NCBI GenBank assembly: GCA_036245525.1
Contig: BTPG01000003.1
Location: forward strand, 135,778,873-135,842,872
Length of the DNA: 64,000 bases
Reading direction: 5' to 3'
Origin: Semisulcospira habei
Taxonomy: Eukaryota > Mollusca > Gastropoda > Semisulcospiridae
Below the pieces are notes generated by a model, which was not told the DNA's origin, searched no databases, and worked only from the letters and a program-made list of their open reading frames with translations. Shown piece by piece: positions 50,636 through 60,680 of the stretch. Both the position numbers and the translations under genes were made by a program. Position 1 is the stretch's first letter. Every line of letters starts with the position of its first letter.

Positions 50636-50701
50636 GCAAGAGGCATAGATTCTCATGAGCCCCCGCAACTGCGGGGGCTCATGAGAATCTATGCCTCTTG
50701 C
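50636..50701. repeat. family A hairpin, perfect, mixed subtype
   Basis: GCAAGAGGCATAGATTCTCA and TGAGAATCTATGCCTCTTGC with inner GAGCCCCCGCA/TGCGGGGGCTC: ATTCTC type outside with CCCCCGC type inside, both arms agreeing. Confidence 0.98.
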
Positions 50702-50709
50702 TGGACCTT

Positions 50710-51121
50710 TTTATATCCGACTTCAACCTGAGAAGGTCCTTGTTGACGGCGATTTTTAGAGAACTATCGATACAAACGAAGAGGCAAATGTTTGTCTTTT
50801 CTTCAAAGAACCCTCCACGTCTTCTCGTTGTCAATGGCCGCTAACGAGAGTTTGACAGGAACATCTCGTGTCCGTCTCGAGACTTTGCCATACCGCCATT
50901 GACTCCGCGGACTCCCAGATATCTTCCTTTCAATGAGGAGCACAGAGCTGCGTGCGTCTAGCAGGAGGAACGGTTCGTTTTTGCAAGGATTTATTTACAT
51001 CTTTCGCACGATGTTTGTCAAATACGGAATGCTTGGTAAATGATATTTTGGTGTTAGAAAGAAGCATGCAAACCAAGATCTTGTTAAGTGTTGAAGGATA
51101 GTGTTTCCTTCACATGAGTCA
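50710..51121. other. no recognised gene
   Basis: Nothing recognised. Confidence 0.4.
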
Positions 51122-51169
51122 GCAAGAAACATAGATCTGCGGGGGCTCATGAGGATCTATGTGTCTTGC
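51122..51169. repeat. family A hairpin, left arm internally deleted
   Basis: GCAAGAAACATAGATC joins TGCGGGGGCTCATGAGGATC, TATGTGTCTTGC. The reverse of the asymmetric loss at 6649-6690. Confidence 0.9.
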
Positions 51170-52268
51170 AGATAGTTGATGCAAACGTAGCTCCGTTATT
51201 AAGATGCACTCCTGTTTTGTCGCAGCCGTACTCACGTGGATAGGAATTTTCAGTATACATTTCGCGACAAGCAACGCGTCACGCTTTTTATCGAATGCAG
51301 TTATTTGCTGTTCTGTTGGCGGTCAACAGTCGTTCGAGCGACATCAAAAAGCGGGCCTGTGTGTAGGCAGACAGTCCGCAAATTTGTCCAACCCTCCTTC
51401 GTCCTTAACCGTTTTATTTTGAAATGGTCGTCGCCGAGGGTTGCCCGTACGTACGAAGAAAAACGATGGGGATGGAGTTTACTTGAACTCTTGATTAATC
51501 GTGATGGTTTAACCTACACTCGTCTTCCAGCGCCAACAGTTGAGGAGGATAGATCGACCATTAAATTGACTATACTTAATCATTTATCAAAGCTTACGTG
51601 AAAAATTGACCAAAATGTGTTTTTTGTTGTTGTTTTTTTCTTGTGAAATTTCTGTTGGTGTTTTCTTATACAGAAATGTTTCAATTTGTATGTACAGTTA
51701 AAATGTTTCGTCAAACGTTATAGATTTCGAGATATTTGGCCCGAAAGTTAGGGGGGAGGGCGAGAGAAAGAGACCGAGAGTCCATTTCCTGAAAAAATAC
51801 GGGGTGGGGGGGGGGGGGGGGTTGTCGGGTGAGCCGAAGTCGGTCCAGCATTTATCAAGGGCAGATACGATTGATGCGATTGACGATTGATGTGGTTGAC
51901 GATTGATGCGATTGACGATGTACGCGTCATGTGCAGTCGGCAGTTAAACCCGTCGTTGTTGGTGGTCGCAGATGGTGTTTCAGAAATTTGTGTGAATTCA
52001 ACGACGAAGAGGCTCATGAAAATCCGTGCACGCCTCATGGTTTTTGAAATATTAGTCCTATTTACTTCTATCTCAGTTCTTGAACGGAGCCTGCTGCGCG
52101 ATTTAGACAGACTAGAAGCATACGATAGAGACTGCCAGGTACTGCCTCAGACCTTTTGAGCAATTCTTCTTTGCTAGCAATGCCTAACGGTAGATTGACA
52201 TGCAACTCAGGGCTGACAGAACGTACAGATTTATTGTCGTTTACTGTTCTTAGATTCTGGGGCCAATT
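51170..52268. other. no recognised gene; short direct repeats
   Basis: ATTGATGCGATTGACG-type units repeat around 51869-51918 (GATTGACGATTGATG three times). Poly-G at 51803-51821. A weak family A remnant (GAGGCTCATGAAAATCC) is at 52008. Open frames here have no recognisable domain. Confidence 0.5.
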
Positions 52269-52368
52269 GCATGTGTGAGATCAGTCCTGCGCAAGTTCCA
52301 GGCAAGGTGCTCCGCGACAGCGAAGCACCTTGCTTAGTGACTGGACCAGGACTAAGCTCACTCACGCT
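52269..52368. repeat. family J hairpin, diverged
   Basis: GCATGTGTGAGATCAGTCCT, AGGCAAGGTGCTCCGCGACA and GCGAAGCACCTTGCTTAGTG, GGACTAAGCTCACTCACGC. Fewer arm matches than 18883-18986. Confidence 0.8.
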
Positions 52369-52532
52369 GCTGGACCACACAGCAAAGACACTGTAACTGC
52401 GCCACGTATCTCTTTGCCTACAGCTCTGTAACCTTTCAACGTCCAGGACTTACTCGCCTCGTGTTTGACGGGGGTCCTGAGAAAGGTCCGTCGTTTCCTT
52501 GATTTAGTTTAGTCAGTCTGTGGCAGTCCTAT

Positions 52533-52597
52533 GCAAGAGGAATAGAGGTTCATGGGCCCCTGCAGCCGCAGGGGTTATGAAACTCTGTGCCTCATGC
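52533..52597. repeat. family A hairpin, diverged
   Basis: GCAAGAGGAATAGAGGTTCA and TTATGAAACTCTGTGCCTCA; GGGCCCCTGCAGCCGCAGGG centre. Confidence 0.8.
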
Positions 52598-52771
52598 TTG
52601 TTGAGGTGCGCCCTATGTTTATCGGCGTTTCAAGGTATTGTTTGTCTGGATGGGCTAGAGTTTGTGGGCGTCAGTTTTCAGAATATTTAACTTGCTGTTT
52701 TGAGCTCATCTGGCATACTGAACTCTCAGGAACGCCCTTTTTAGGAGGAACAGGGATGTAAATAATTGATC

Positions 52772-52861
52772 AGCAAGAGGCGCAGATTACTGCCCATTTA
52801 CATGATGCTCAGATAAGAGTCTAAGCAGTCTGCTACGGTTTGTAAGGATCTATTGCTCTTG
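52772..52861. repeat. family A remnant with expanded centre
   Basis: GCAAGAGGCGCAGATTACTG and TAAGGATCTATTGCTCTTGC frame an enlarged, unrelated centre. Confidence 0.5.
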
Positions 52862-53006
52862 CCCATGGTTTTAAAAAGTTCATTTCATGTCCACGCATGC
52901 TAATGCAATGGGAAAGATTACATACACAACGCTAAACAAGCGAGAAGCTTGCCCAGGGTTTTATACCTGTGTTTGTTGTATAGCTTTCATCCGGAAGAGT
53001 CATAAT

Positions 53007-53080
53007 TGTGTGCTGGTCTGAGATTTTTTGACTTACGGCCCTGGGGCCGTAAGGTCCAAAGTCACAGACCAGCACGCACA
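53007..53080. repeat. family D hairpin
   Basis: TGTGTGCTGGTCTGAGATTT, TTACGGCCC, centre TG, GGGCCGTAAGGTCCAAAGTC, ACAGACCAGCACGCACA. It ends about 80 bp before recognisable LINE sequence. Confidence 0.9.
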
Positions 53081-54687
53081 TGACGTCTCCTGTGGCACGG
53101 CTTTTTGAATACACGTGTGCATCGGGTTTCAGAACATGGCGTTCGGCTTTTGAACCTGCCTTGTTGAAGATGTCCATTGCCGGGAAAATTCTCGCAAGGC
53201 TGCTCCTGAATCGGCTGGTACCTGCCATCGCTGAAGACCACCTCCCAGAGGGCCAGTGTGGCTTCAGAGCCAACAGGAGTACCACCGACATGGTCTTTGT
53301 GCTGAGACAGCTTCAGGAGAAGTGCCGCGAGCAGAACAAAGGGTTGTACGTAACGTTTGTCGACCTAACAAAAGCATTCGACACTGTGAGCAGGCAAGGC
53401 ATGTGGCAGATCCTGGAGCGACTTGGCTGTCCCCCAAAGTTCCTAAGCATGATCGTCCAGCTCCACGAGGACCAGCAAGGCCAGGTTAGACTCAACAGTA
53501 ACCTCTCAGAACCATTCCCCATTATCAACGGCGTGAAACAGGGCTGCGTGCTGGCACCAACCCTCTTCACCATCTTCTTTAGCATGATGTTGAAGCAGGC
53601 CACAGTAGACCTCGACGATGACGATGCAGTGTACATCAGGTATCGTCTCGATGGCAGCCTGTTCAACCTCAGACGACTGCAGGCCCACACGAAAACCCTA
53701 GACCAACTGATTCGTGAGCTGCTCTTTGCTGATGACGCTGCCCTTGTTGCACACACAGAGAGAGCCTTGCAGCGCATCACATCCTGCTTTGCAGATGCTG
53801 CCCAGCTCTTTGGACTCGAGGTCAGTCTGAAAAAGACAGAGGTACTACATCAGCCGGCACCCAAGGTAGAGCATCGCCCTCCCCACATCACCATCGGCGA
53901 GTCTGAACTGAAGTCAGTACACCAGTTTACCTACCTTGGCTGCATCATCACGTCAGATGCCAAGCTGGACAAGGAGCTTGACAGCAGGCTGGCAAAAGCG
54001 AACAGCGCTTTTGGGCGACTTTTCAAGCGGGTGTGGCACAATCAACAGCTGAAAACGGGCACCAAGATCAGTGTGTACAGAGCTGTCGTCCTCACCACCC
54101 TGCTGTACGGTTCCGAGTCCTGGGCCCTCTACCGCAACCAACTACGACTCCTCGAACGCTTTCACCAGCGCTGCCTGCGTACCATCCTGGGCATTCACTG
54201 GAGTGACTATGTCACCAACGTCGAGGTCCTTGAACAGGCAGAAACTATGAGCATCGAGGCTTTGTTGCTGCGGACACAGCTTCGCTGGGCGGGGCACGTC
54301 TCCAGGATGGAGGATCATCGCCTACCCAAGATCACTCTGTTCGGCGAGCTTGCTACTGGACACCGTGACAGAGGGGCACCAAAGAAGAGATACAAAGACG
54401 GTCTCAAGAAGTCACTTAGTGCTTGCCAAATCGACCACCGCCAGTGGTCTTCGCTTGCTGCGGACCGTGACACCTGGCGCTCCACCATCTACAAGGCAGC
54501 CGTCTCCTTTGAGGACTCTCGCAGAGCTAACCTTAAGGACAAACGGCTCAGGAGAAAAAACCGAGTTGCCGTAACTCAGAACCCTGACCAGACCTTCCCC
54601 TGCAGCCACTGCGGTCGAACCTGCCTGTCCCGGATTGGCCTCCGCAGCCACGAAAATGCCTGCAGACGACGTGGGCAAGCCCTATAG
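53080..54687 (+). CDS. non-LTR reverse transcriptase, N-terminally truncated
   Basis: A 535-residue open frame from an ATG at the end of a family D palindrome. The first ~30 residues come from non-element DNA. RT homology begins at about residue 31 (SIAGKILARLLLNRL), so the upstream RT blocks and any endonuclease are missing. Present are QCGFRANRSTTDM (59-71), VDLTKAFDTV with catalytic Asp 95, GVKQGCVLAPTLF (151-163), FADDAALV (216-223) and FTYLGCII (283-290). A C-terminal zinc finger has Cys508, Cys511, His524, Cys528. No internal stop or frameshift is seen, suggesting a fairly young copy, but without an endonuclease it should not move on its own. Confidence 0.88.
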   Translation: MTSPVARLFEYTCASGFRTWRSAFEPALLKMSIAGKILARLLLNRLVPAIAEDHLPEGQCGFRANRSTTDMVFVLRQLQEKCREQNKGLYVTFVDLTKAFDTVSRQGMWQILERLGCPPKFLSMIVQLHEDQQGQVRLNSNLSEPFPIINGVKQGCVLAPTLFTIFFSMMLKQATVDLDDDDAVYIRYRLDGSLFNLRRLQAHTKTLDQLIRELLFADDAALVAHTERALQRITSCFADAAQLFGLEVSLKKTEVLHQPAPKVEHRPPHITIGESELKSVHQFTYLGCIITSDAKLDKELDSRLAKANSAFGRLFKRVWHNQQLKTGTKISVYRAVVLTTLLYGSESWALYRNQLRLLERFHQRCLRTILGIHWSDYVTNVEVLEQAETMSIEALLLRTQLRWAGHVSRMEDHRLPKITLFGELATGHRDRGAPKKRYKDGLKKSLSACQIDHRQWSSLAADRDTWRSTIYKAAVSFEDSRRANLKDKRLRRKNRVAVTQNPDQTFPCSHCGRTCLSRIGLRSHENACRRRGQAL

Positions 54688-54735
54688 AATCTTCGTTCGC
54701 GAAGTCAAGCCAAGAGTTGAAGATGAACGCTTGTT
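53160..54735 (+). mobile_element. 5'-truncated non-LTR retrotransposon with CCHC-ending RT protein
   Basis: Recognisable element sequence starts inside the RT domain near 53160 and runs past the stop at 54687. It shares no nucleotide similarity with the RTE-like element and belongs to another LINE group. The exact clade and the 3' end are not decidable by eye; no clear tail or target duplication found. Confidence 0.8.
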
Positions 54736-54739
54736 TTTA

Positions 54740-55177
54740 AAGCTGATAGGATACTCTTGAAAGGGGTGGGTGGGTGTTTTTATTTTGAGATCTGATCTGT
54801 CGTTGCGAACTGTGCCCTCCCCCGCCCACCAAGGCATAAATCCTGTCAAACACCGCGGATGCTTGGGCGCATGGGGATCTGTGCCTTTCAGTTCTGGCCT
54901 CATTCATATCTGTGTTCCTGTCGCAGATTGGGTTTTGGCTTTTAGTCTGTGGTGGTTTTAAAGACGTAATTCCTGTCCACTGGCAGTGAAGGGGTTTAGT
55001 CAAGTCTGTTGGGGAAAAAAAGTTGGCAACAGCCTCTGAAAACCAAACAGTTTTCGTTCGTGCGTATCAACAAAAGATGGCATCAGTTTTTGCGAAGTTG
55101 CACTCCACCAAGAAATTTGCAGCAACGTTTTTCTTGAGTGTATAGCAGTACCCCTGTACTTTAACTCTAAAACTCCC
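54740..55177. other. no recognised gene; family A remnant
   Basis: A decayed family A hairpin is visible at about 54829-54889 (AAGGCATAAATCCTG and GCATGGGGATCTGTGCC). Otherwise nothing. Confidence 0.45.
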
Positions 55178-55228
55178 AGAACTAAATGACTTCCATTTGA
55201 TAGAACGGAAGTCATTTAGTTCTGAAAA
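55168..55228. repeat. isolated palindrome
   Basis: CCAGAACTAAATGACTTCC and GGAAGTCATTTAGTTCTG form an inverted repeat around ATTTGATAGAAC. TTTGCGAAGTTGCAC-like text recurs nearby (55090, 55365). Confidence 0.8.
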
Positions 55229-55527
55229 ATTAAGAGTTTTTTTATTTTTAAAAGGTCTGAGAGGTGTGGCATTTTTGGCTAAGTTACCGCACACCCACAA
55301 ATGACAGCAACGTTTCCGTGATGTGTATCAGCACTTGAAAATAAGGTCGAACAGAGGTGGCCTTTTTGCCAAGTTGCACACCAACAAATTTCAGCCCCTG
55401 AACTTTTCCCGTGTGTTTAGCTGCGCATGCCTCCAAGTGCATAGTTGTTGTCTTACCAGCATGTGTTCTCAACATTTTTCGTCGGGTTGTGAAAAAGTGG
55501 TTAGACCGTAAGGTTTGGCAAACGTCT

Positions 55528-55593
55528 GCAAGAGGCATAGATCCTCATGAGCCCCCGCAACTGCGGGGGCTCATGAGGATCTATGTCTCTTGC
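55528..55593. repeat. family A hairpin
   Basis: GCAAGAGGCATAGATCCTCA and TGAGGATCTATGTCTCTTGC; inner GAGCCCCCGCA/TGCGGGGGCTC. Confidence 0.97.
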
Positions 55594-55734
55594 GAGATGG
55601 GGGTCTGGGCGTTCAGTTTTAAGGTGCAACGGCGCAAACCTTAGGTGTCCAAGCTGACAGGCGTGCAGAAAAAAAACAGTCTTGGCAATTTGTAGAAGAA
55701 TGTTAGCTACTCTTGTTCGTGTACTTGGCCCGGG

Positions 55735-55830
55735 CGTTTAACCCTTTATCAGGCAAGCGTAGGTCTTGGCCAAGACTTTTAACCCCTTTGTCAGGCAGGT
55801 GTGGGCCTTGGACGCATTTTCTGTCAAGTT
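55735..55830. repeat. short direct duplication
   Basis: TTTAACCCTTTATCAGGCA, GTAGGTCTTGG and TTTAACCCCTTTGTCAGGCA, GTGGGCCTTGG are tandem copies about 44 bp apart. Both begin with TTAACCC. Confidence 0.7.
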
Positions 55831-55909
55831 CGAGCCTCACTGCCAACAGCCAGAAATCACGTCCCTAAAACGTGCGACAGAAAACTTAGTCGCATATAAA
55901 TGAGGCGCA

Positions 55910-55974
55910 GCAAGAGGCTTAGATTCTCATGAGCCCGCGCAGAGGCGGGGTTCACGAGAATCTATGCCTCTTGC
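55910..55974. repeat. family A hairpin
   Basis: GCAAGAGGCTTAGATTCTCA and CGAGAATCTATGCCTCTTGC; inner CCCGCGC/GGCGGGG. Confidence 0.92.
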
Positions 55975-56121
55975 AGTTGGATAATCTGTAAGGAAGGGCT
56001 AAGGCGAAAAACACGAATACCGATGAATGCAGAGAACTGAAGTTGCTATGTAAGTTTGTGGTGAGGAAAAACTTAAGGAATATTTTTATAACGGAAATGA
56101 CATGGCGTATTTTTAACTGTT

Positions 56122-56152
56122 CAAGAGGCATTGATCCTCAGGAGCTCATCAA
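56122..56152. repeat. family A, left-arm stub
   Basis: TCAAGAGGCATTGATCCTCA, GGAGCTCATC. Confidence 0.5.
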
Positions 56153-56422
56153 CATTCGACATATAAAAACAGGTTTAATTCCCTTTAGCCTTCTAACCAC
56201 ATCTGCTCCCACAGCGCACCGTAGGCGCGAAAACATTTGAAATCTCTTTGACAGCTACACCGGCGCACATTTTGCCAAGCAGGTTTGGATTGGGAAAAAA
56301 AAAAAAAAAAAACTCTTTGTGGAGAAACGAACTTTTTTTTTTTTTAACGAAAAGGAGACAAGAAATAAGGGCGCTCTGTGAGCGTGAAAGCCTTGTAACG
56401 CTATATCGCCATGTCATGGGTT

Positions 56423-56634
56423 TTAACTCATTCTACCCCAGACACGCCACAGCAAGATAAGGATCGACCATGATAGTTCAAGGGTGATGCCAGAATAGCT
56501 TGGCGCCTGTGGGCGCCAAGCTATTCTGGCATCACCCTTGAACTATCATGGTCGATCTGTGTCCTTCACTAGAGTGCAGTCTTGAGGACAACGGCAAAAT
56601 TTGGGGATTTCGGCGTTGGGGTAGAATGGGTTAA
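56423..56634. mobile_element. family K TTAA element, complete
   Basis: TTAACTCATTCTACCCCAGA to TTGGGGTAGAATGGGTTAA. A nearly perfect stem runs from GATCGACCATGATAGTTCAA to the mirror TTGAACTATCATGGTCGATC around GGCGCCTGTGGGCGCC. Confidence 0.95.
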
Positions 56635-56639
56635 AGCGT

Positions 56640-56893
56640 ATCGAAAGACTTGACTTGTCATTTCTGCGCATTTCGCCAACACTAATTGTCCCAACAGTTA
56701 TTCTCAACAGGAGACGTCGTTCTTAGCGTATGTGCGATTTGCGATTGCGCTGTTCGGGTGAGCAGAAGTAGCCTATGGAAAAGGTGTGCATTTTCACCCC
56801 TTCTGACTTCCAGTGGTCGCATATTGTGTTTCTGATACCTTTCATAATTCATCGCCAAAGTCGGCCAAATAACATTGGTACAAAGTGGTGTTA
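56640..56893. other. left flank of a family A copy
   Basis: CAAAGTGGTGTTAGCAAGAG is the reverse of the CTTGCTGACACCACTTTG flank at 29197, supporting a longer shared element around the hairpin. Confidence 0.45.
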
Positions 56894-56958
56894 GCAAGAG
56901 GCATAGATCCTCATGAGCCCCCGCACCTGCGGGGGCTCATGAGGATCTATGCCTCTTG
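56894..56958. repeat. family A hairpin
   Basis: GCAAGAGGCATAGATCCTCA and TGAGGATCTATGCCTCTTG; inner GAGCCCCCGC/GCGGGGGCTC. The right flank GTTGGATCGTGTTCTGTGTT, GGCAGTGAAGGGGTTA is shared with 44152 and 58442. Confidence 0.97.
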
Positions 56959-57177
56959 GAGTTGGATCGTGTTCTGTGTTTTCTCGGCAGTGAAGGGGTT
57001 ACGTGAAAAGACCAGAGCACGAGGAGAACCATGCTGTGTGTATTGCTCGTCTGGGGCCGTTCACTGTTGTCCCTGTCGGCTGCCTGTGGCCCACCGGGTT
57101 TATGGCAAATTTCTTGAGCAAATCTTGCAAAGTCCTGCTAGCTTTTCCTCCCTCTCACCCCTGCTGTCCCTGTCTCG

Positions 57178-57398
57178 TGCAAACACACGCACGCGCACAC
57201 GCACTCACGCACGCACGCAGACAGGTAAGGCAGGCACGCACGCACATGCACGCTTGCACGCACAAAATCCTGCTAGCTTTTTCTTCCTCCATCCCCGCTG
57301 TCCCTAGTCAAAGCAAACACACACACGCACTAACGCACACGCACGAGCGCACGCACACATGCACGCCCGCAAGCGCACACGCACGCACACACACACAC

Positions 57399-57471
<73 letters not shown>

Positions 57472-57472
57472 A
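57178..57472. repeat. (CA)n-rich compound microsatellite
   Basis: ACGCACGC-type repeats at 57178-57262, with CTGCTAGCTTTTYCTYCCTC-type unique text duplicated around 57136 and 57272, then long (AC)n to 57472. Confidence 0.95.
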
Positions 57473-57555
57473 TCCTTCGAGTTCAACTCTGGCTTGAGCA
57501 AATCCTTTTGTCGGCTTACGGCATTGGTTTCTGCAGTCCACCATTCAGACGCTTC

Positions 57556-57624
57556 CAAGAAACAGATTCTCATGAGCCCCTGCCATGGTAGCGGCTCATG
57601 AGAATCTATGTCTCATGTTTCTTG
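57556..57624. repeat. family A hairpin
   Basis: CAAGAAACAGATTCTCATGA and TCATGAGAATCTATGTCTCA, TGTTTCTTG; the right arm carries a short insertion. Confidence 0.85.
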
Positions 57625-57715
57625 AGATGGTAGCATCTACATTAAAATTTGTGTTCTTGTAGACAGTGTTGGTTTAGCTTGAACTCTGTGGGCTTATGGG
57701 CCCACCAGATAACTC

Positions 57716-57825
57716 ACGTGGCCGTCCTTAGGGACCCCAGGGTCTGCCTGGGGCTTGGTGGGTTAGGAAGCCGGTCCTGGTCGCCCAGGTGGATCTCTAT
57801 TGGGCATGTGTTTTGTCTCCCGTCC
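57716..57825 (+). mobile_element. possible diverged head of the 396-bp retroposon
   Basis: CCCCAGGGTCTGCCTGGGG, GGTGGGTTAG and GGGCATGTGTTTTGTC resemble the first ~110 bp of 10672-11067; the rest does not align by eye. Confidence 0.4.
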
Positions 57826-57949
57826 ATCCCAAAACCCCACTGCAGCGATATAGAGGGCATGCAGCTAGGCCCAGTGGGTAAGAGCGGTGCGACACACAGT
57901 CGAGCCTGCCGTTGCTGCGGCGGGACTTACTGTCTCTCTCCCAACACCA

Positions 57950-58375
57950 AAAGTAGAATCACCCAGACACCGCGCTCATTAGGCACTATCCACAAACTGT
58001 TACGGTCAGTGCATACTCTAAGTGTAGTTGTGATTTGAAATGAAACTCTCAAAAGTAATCGTTTCACTATTTCAGAATCAGTTATGTTACCTCGCAGAAC
58101 CTCTAGACAGGGTGGTGGTGGCGAGCTTTCGAACAGCTCATATGTTGTGAAAGCAAGGTTTCGACCCATGATGGCAAGGTTTCGACCCCCAGACACTCAG
58201 TTTTCAACCCACTCGCATGATGGTAGTGAAACTTTCGACCCGCCCACTACCACCTCAGTATGACTGATCCATCCACTGCCAGTGAACGCAGATTATGTCT
58301 ATAAAATCTTTGTTAATTCAACGCCAAAGAGCCCCAGCCGTCCACTCCAAGCGACATACATTTGAAGAGGCCTCG
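57950..58375. other. no recognised gene
   Basis: A short repeated phrase, AAGGTTTCGACCC, occurs at about 58154 and 58180, with a diverged AACTTTCGACCC at 58219. Confidence 0.4.
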
Positions 58376-58441
58376 GCTAGACACACAGATCCTCATGAGC
58401 CCCCGCAACTGCGGGGGCTCATGAGGATCTGTGTGTCTTGC
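58376..58441. repeat. family A hairpin, covaried outer arms
   Basis: AGACACACAGATCCTCATGA and TCATGAGGATCTGTGTGTCT pair perfectly; ACACACAG/CTGTGTGT replaces AGGCATAG/CTATGCCT. The right flank runs through GGCAGTGAAGCGGTTAA (TTAA 58481-58484). Confidence 0.97.
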
Positions 58442-58489
58442 AGTTGGATTGCGTTGACGTTTCCCCCGGCAGTGAAGCGGTTAATTTGC

Positions 58490-58940
58490 GTCTGTTGGCA
58501 GATAGACCTGAGGTTTTTGATGCAGCTTGTCCGTAGCAGAGAGAGCATTGGGTTTTAGCATGGGTCATTTACACATTGATCCGTCTCAGCATGAGAGCCT
58601 GGGACGCAAAGAAAACACGTCGGTCACAGTTTTTATCTTTGATCCTCGGAGACCTAGTCATCAAGTTAGTAACTGCAGCAGATACGAGATACGCCAGCGT
58701 TCAGTCCCAGTGCCTGCGCCTTCAAAGAGAGTAGTAATGCGAAACGCTTTTAGCCTTGACATTTGGTTTTATTAACGATGTTTAATTAATCCCATATGAA
58801 ACCAGAATCAGGGCCATGCATCTCCGCTAACCCCCCCCCCCCCCCCCCTTAATTTCCTTGGCCACCGCAATCAGAACAAAGTAAAAAATTAAAAAAAAAT
58901 AATAAAAAAAACCACACCCCTCCTACCGTCCTCAGTAACG
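58490..58940. other. no recognised gene; C- and A-tracts
   Basis: Poly-C at 58831-58848, A-rich 58881-58911. Nothing coding. Confidence 0.5.
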
Positions 58941-59026
58941 CAATTAAGCTAACCCATTCATATGCAGTCATTTTGCCGAAATCCCTTCACTGCCGAAAAA
59001 AAAAATCCTTTGAACACCACCCAAAT

Positions 59027-59092
59027 GCAAGAGGCATGGATCCTTATAAGCCCCCGCAGTTGCGGGGGCTCATGAGGATCTATGCCTCTTGC
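59027..59092. repeat. family A hairpin
   Basis: GCAAGAGGCATGGATCCTTA and TGAGGATCTATGCCTCTTGC; inner CCCCCGCAGTTGCGGGGG. The left flank CCCTTCACTGCCGAAAAA is the reverse of the right flank of other copies. Confidence 0.95.
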
Positions 59093-59471
59093 TGAGACCT
59101 CTTCGTATTCATGTTCCTTTGACGGCTGGGGATCTTTGCCGTTAAATTTACCACCATTTCTAAAACGGAGTCTGCGCGCATTAGTAATTAAGGCGTCAAA
59201 GCCGCATTTACGTATAATGAATATAAAATAACTATGGTAGTGGTGCCTGATAAGGTAGGCGACACGTATAATAATCATTAATAAGCACTATTATTCAGCT
59301 GCCACGGCTGATTCGTCTCCTGCGTTGGCGCCTAAACGGCTGCGCTCAGGCTATCAAACCATCACGGCGTTTTCCGACCATCACCGCACCTTCCATTGTA
59401 AGGATCCCAGTATCTGTAACACTGAACGTTAACTGTCGTCTGCTGGAAGCATGCATAGAGCAGCAATGTCT

Positions 59472-59537
59472 GCAAGAGGCACACATCCTCATGAGCCCCT
59501 GCTTTCGCAGGGGCACATGAAGATCTGTGCCTCTTGC
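59472..59537. repeat. family A hairpin, mixed subtype
   Basis: GCAAGAGGCACACATCCTCA and TGAAGATCTGTGCCTCTTGC; inner GCCCCTGC/GCAGGGGC, so the ATCCTC type is combined with CCCCTGC. Confidence 0.93.
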
Positions 59538-59831
59538 AGATGGACGTGTCTCGTTGTAATTAGATCCGATCAGTATCTACTTGAGTGCCCACACGCCTAA
59601 TGGCACAGAGGGTAATGGAAGGCATGGAACCGTACACCACATCACGGGCAGTTGCGTCAGTTATCTGCAACCATATCATGTGCCGGCACAGGACTAAGGA
59701 ACCTAAACGTGTGAGGCCGGGAGAGCCTTGAGGGACTAAGAGTCGCTGCCAGGAGACGTAACTCGTTTAGGTTACCCTGGTCTCTGTTGCAGGCGTTTTC
59801 AATGGCCAGTCCAGCGTCAAACCCCACACAC

Positions 59832-59950
59832 ATGCAAGCGGTATAGATTCACATGAGCAGTTCAGCTCTGTTCAGTTCAGTCAAGATGAGATCTCTGCGC
59901 TATCTCTGTGTTCGGAAAACTCCATACGCGCTCCACGCCATTCCTAAGAA
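59832..59950. repeat. family A left-arm stub abutting a retroposon-tail-like repeat
   Basis: GCAAGCGGTATAGATTCACA, TGAGCAG stops at TTCAGCTCTGTTCAGTTCAG, which begins the repeat shared with 44955-45052. Confidence 0.5.
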
Positions 59951-59954
59951 GTCT

Positions 59955-60615
59955 TCCTATACAGAGCCAACGTTGATCTGATTGCTAAGGATCTCTTCTG
60001 CCATGGCCTGTCAAGTGTGTCCGCTACCTTTCTCCACACTTCTGTTCCAGAGGCGATAGATTGACGTTAGCCCTTGCTTTGGAGTACCTATATGTTTTTT
60101 GTAGTCACAGCCAGCTAAATGTAGATCTGTAATTTTGCGAGCGGAGGGAATGGTGGAGGCTTTACACCTTACACGGAATGAGTGGGTCTCTTTAGCTTGA
60201 GTGCCGGTACTCTGCACTATCAGTCTGCACATACGTGACAAATGTTCTCGAAAAAGAGCCCCCACCCCCACCCCTAAACACACACACACCCCTTCCTCCC
60301 TCCCCGCTCTCCACCCACCCAACCTCAGCCCATAGAGCAGCACAAATACCGCCTAGTTAGTCAAAGTAAACGTTTGCCTTGCGTGCGAATGGCCACTATG
60401 TCTGTGACTAACAAGGAAATGGCACCGTCACGACGCAATCTGAGTTGAGAAAAGTAGACTTATAGCATGTAACAAGACCCGTACAAACTTTCTATATATA
60501 GGGACTACGCGCAAAGCACATCCTTTCAAACCGCAACAACAACCCTTGATGACAGCCGCCGGTTTCGTCTGAACGAATGTTTGATCCTCCGGATATACGA
60601 TCCTCTATTCCTTCT
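59955..60615. other. no recognised gene
   Basis: C-rich stretch near 60260-60320. Nothing recognised. Confidence 0.4.
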
Positions 60616-60680
60616 GCAAGAGACATAGATTCTCATGAGCCCCTGCGTAAGCAGGGGCTCATGAGAATCTATGTCTCTTG
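60616..60680. repeat. family A hairpin, perfect
   Basis: GCAAGAGACATAGATTCTCA and TGAGAATCTATGTCTCTTG; inner GAGCCCCTGC/GCAGGGGCTC. GAGACATAG/CTATGTCTC is a paired change. Confidence 0.97.

Noticed and set aside
51204..51601. 121-codon open frame as a possible host exon
   Set aside because: No recognisable domain, no splice context, and length within chance for this window.
53256..54678. Other-frame and antisense open frames over the second LINE
   Set aside because: Shadows of the plus-strand RT frame, which alone carries the RT motifs.
57003..57497. 164-codon Thr/His-rich frame
   Set aside because: Mostly (CA)n repeat; no recognisable domain.
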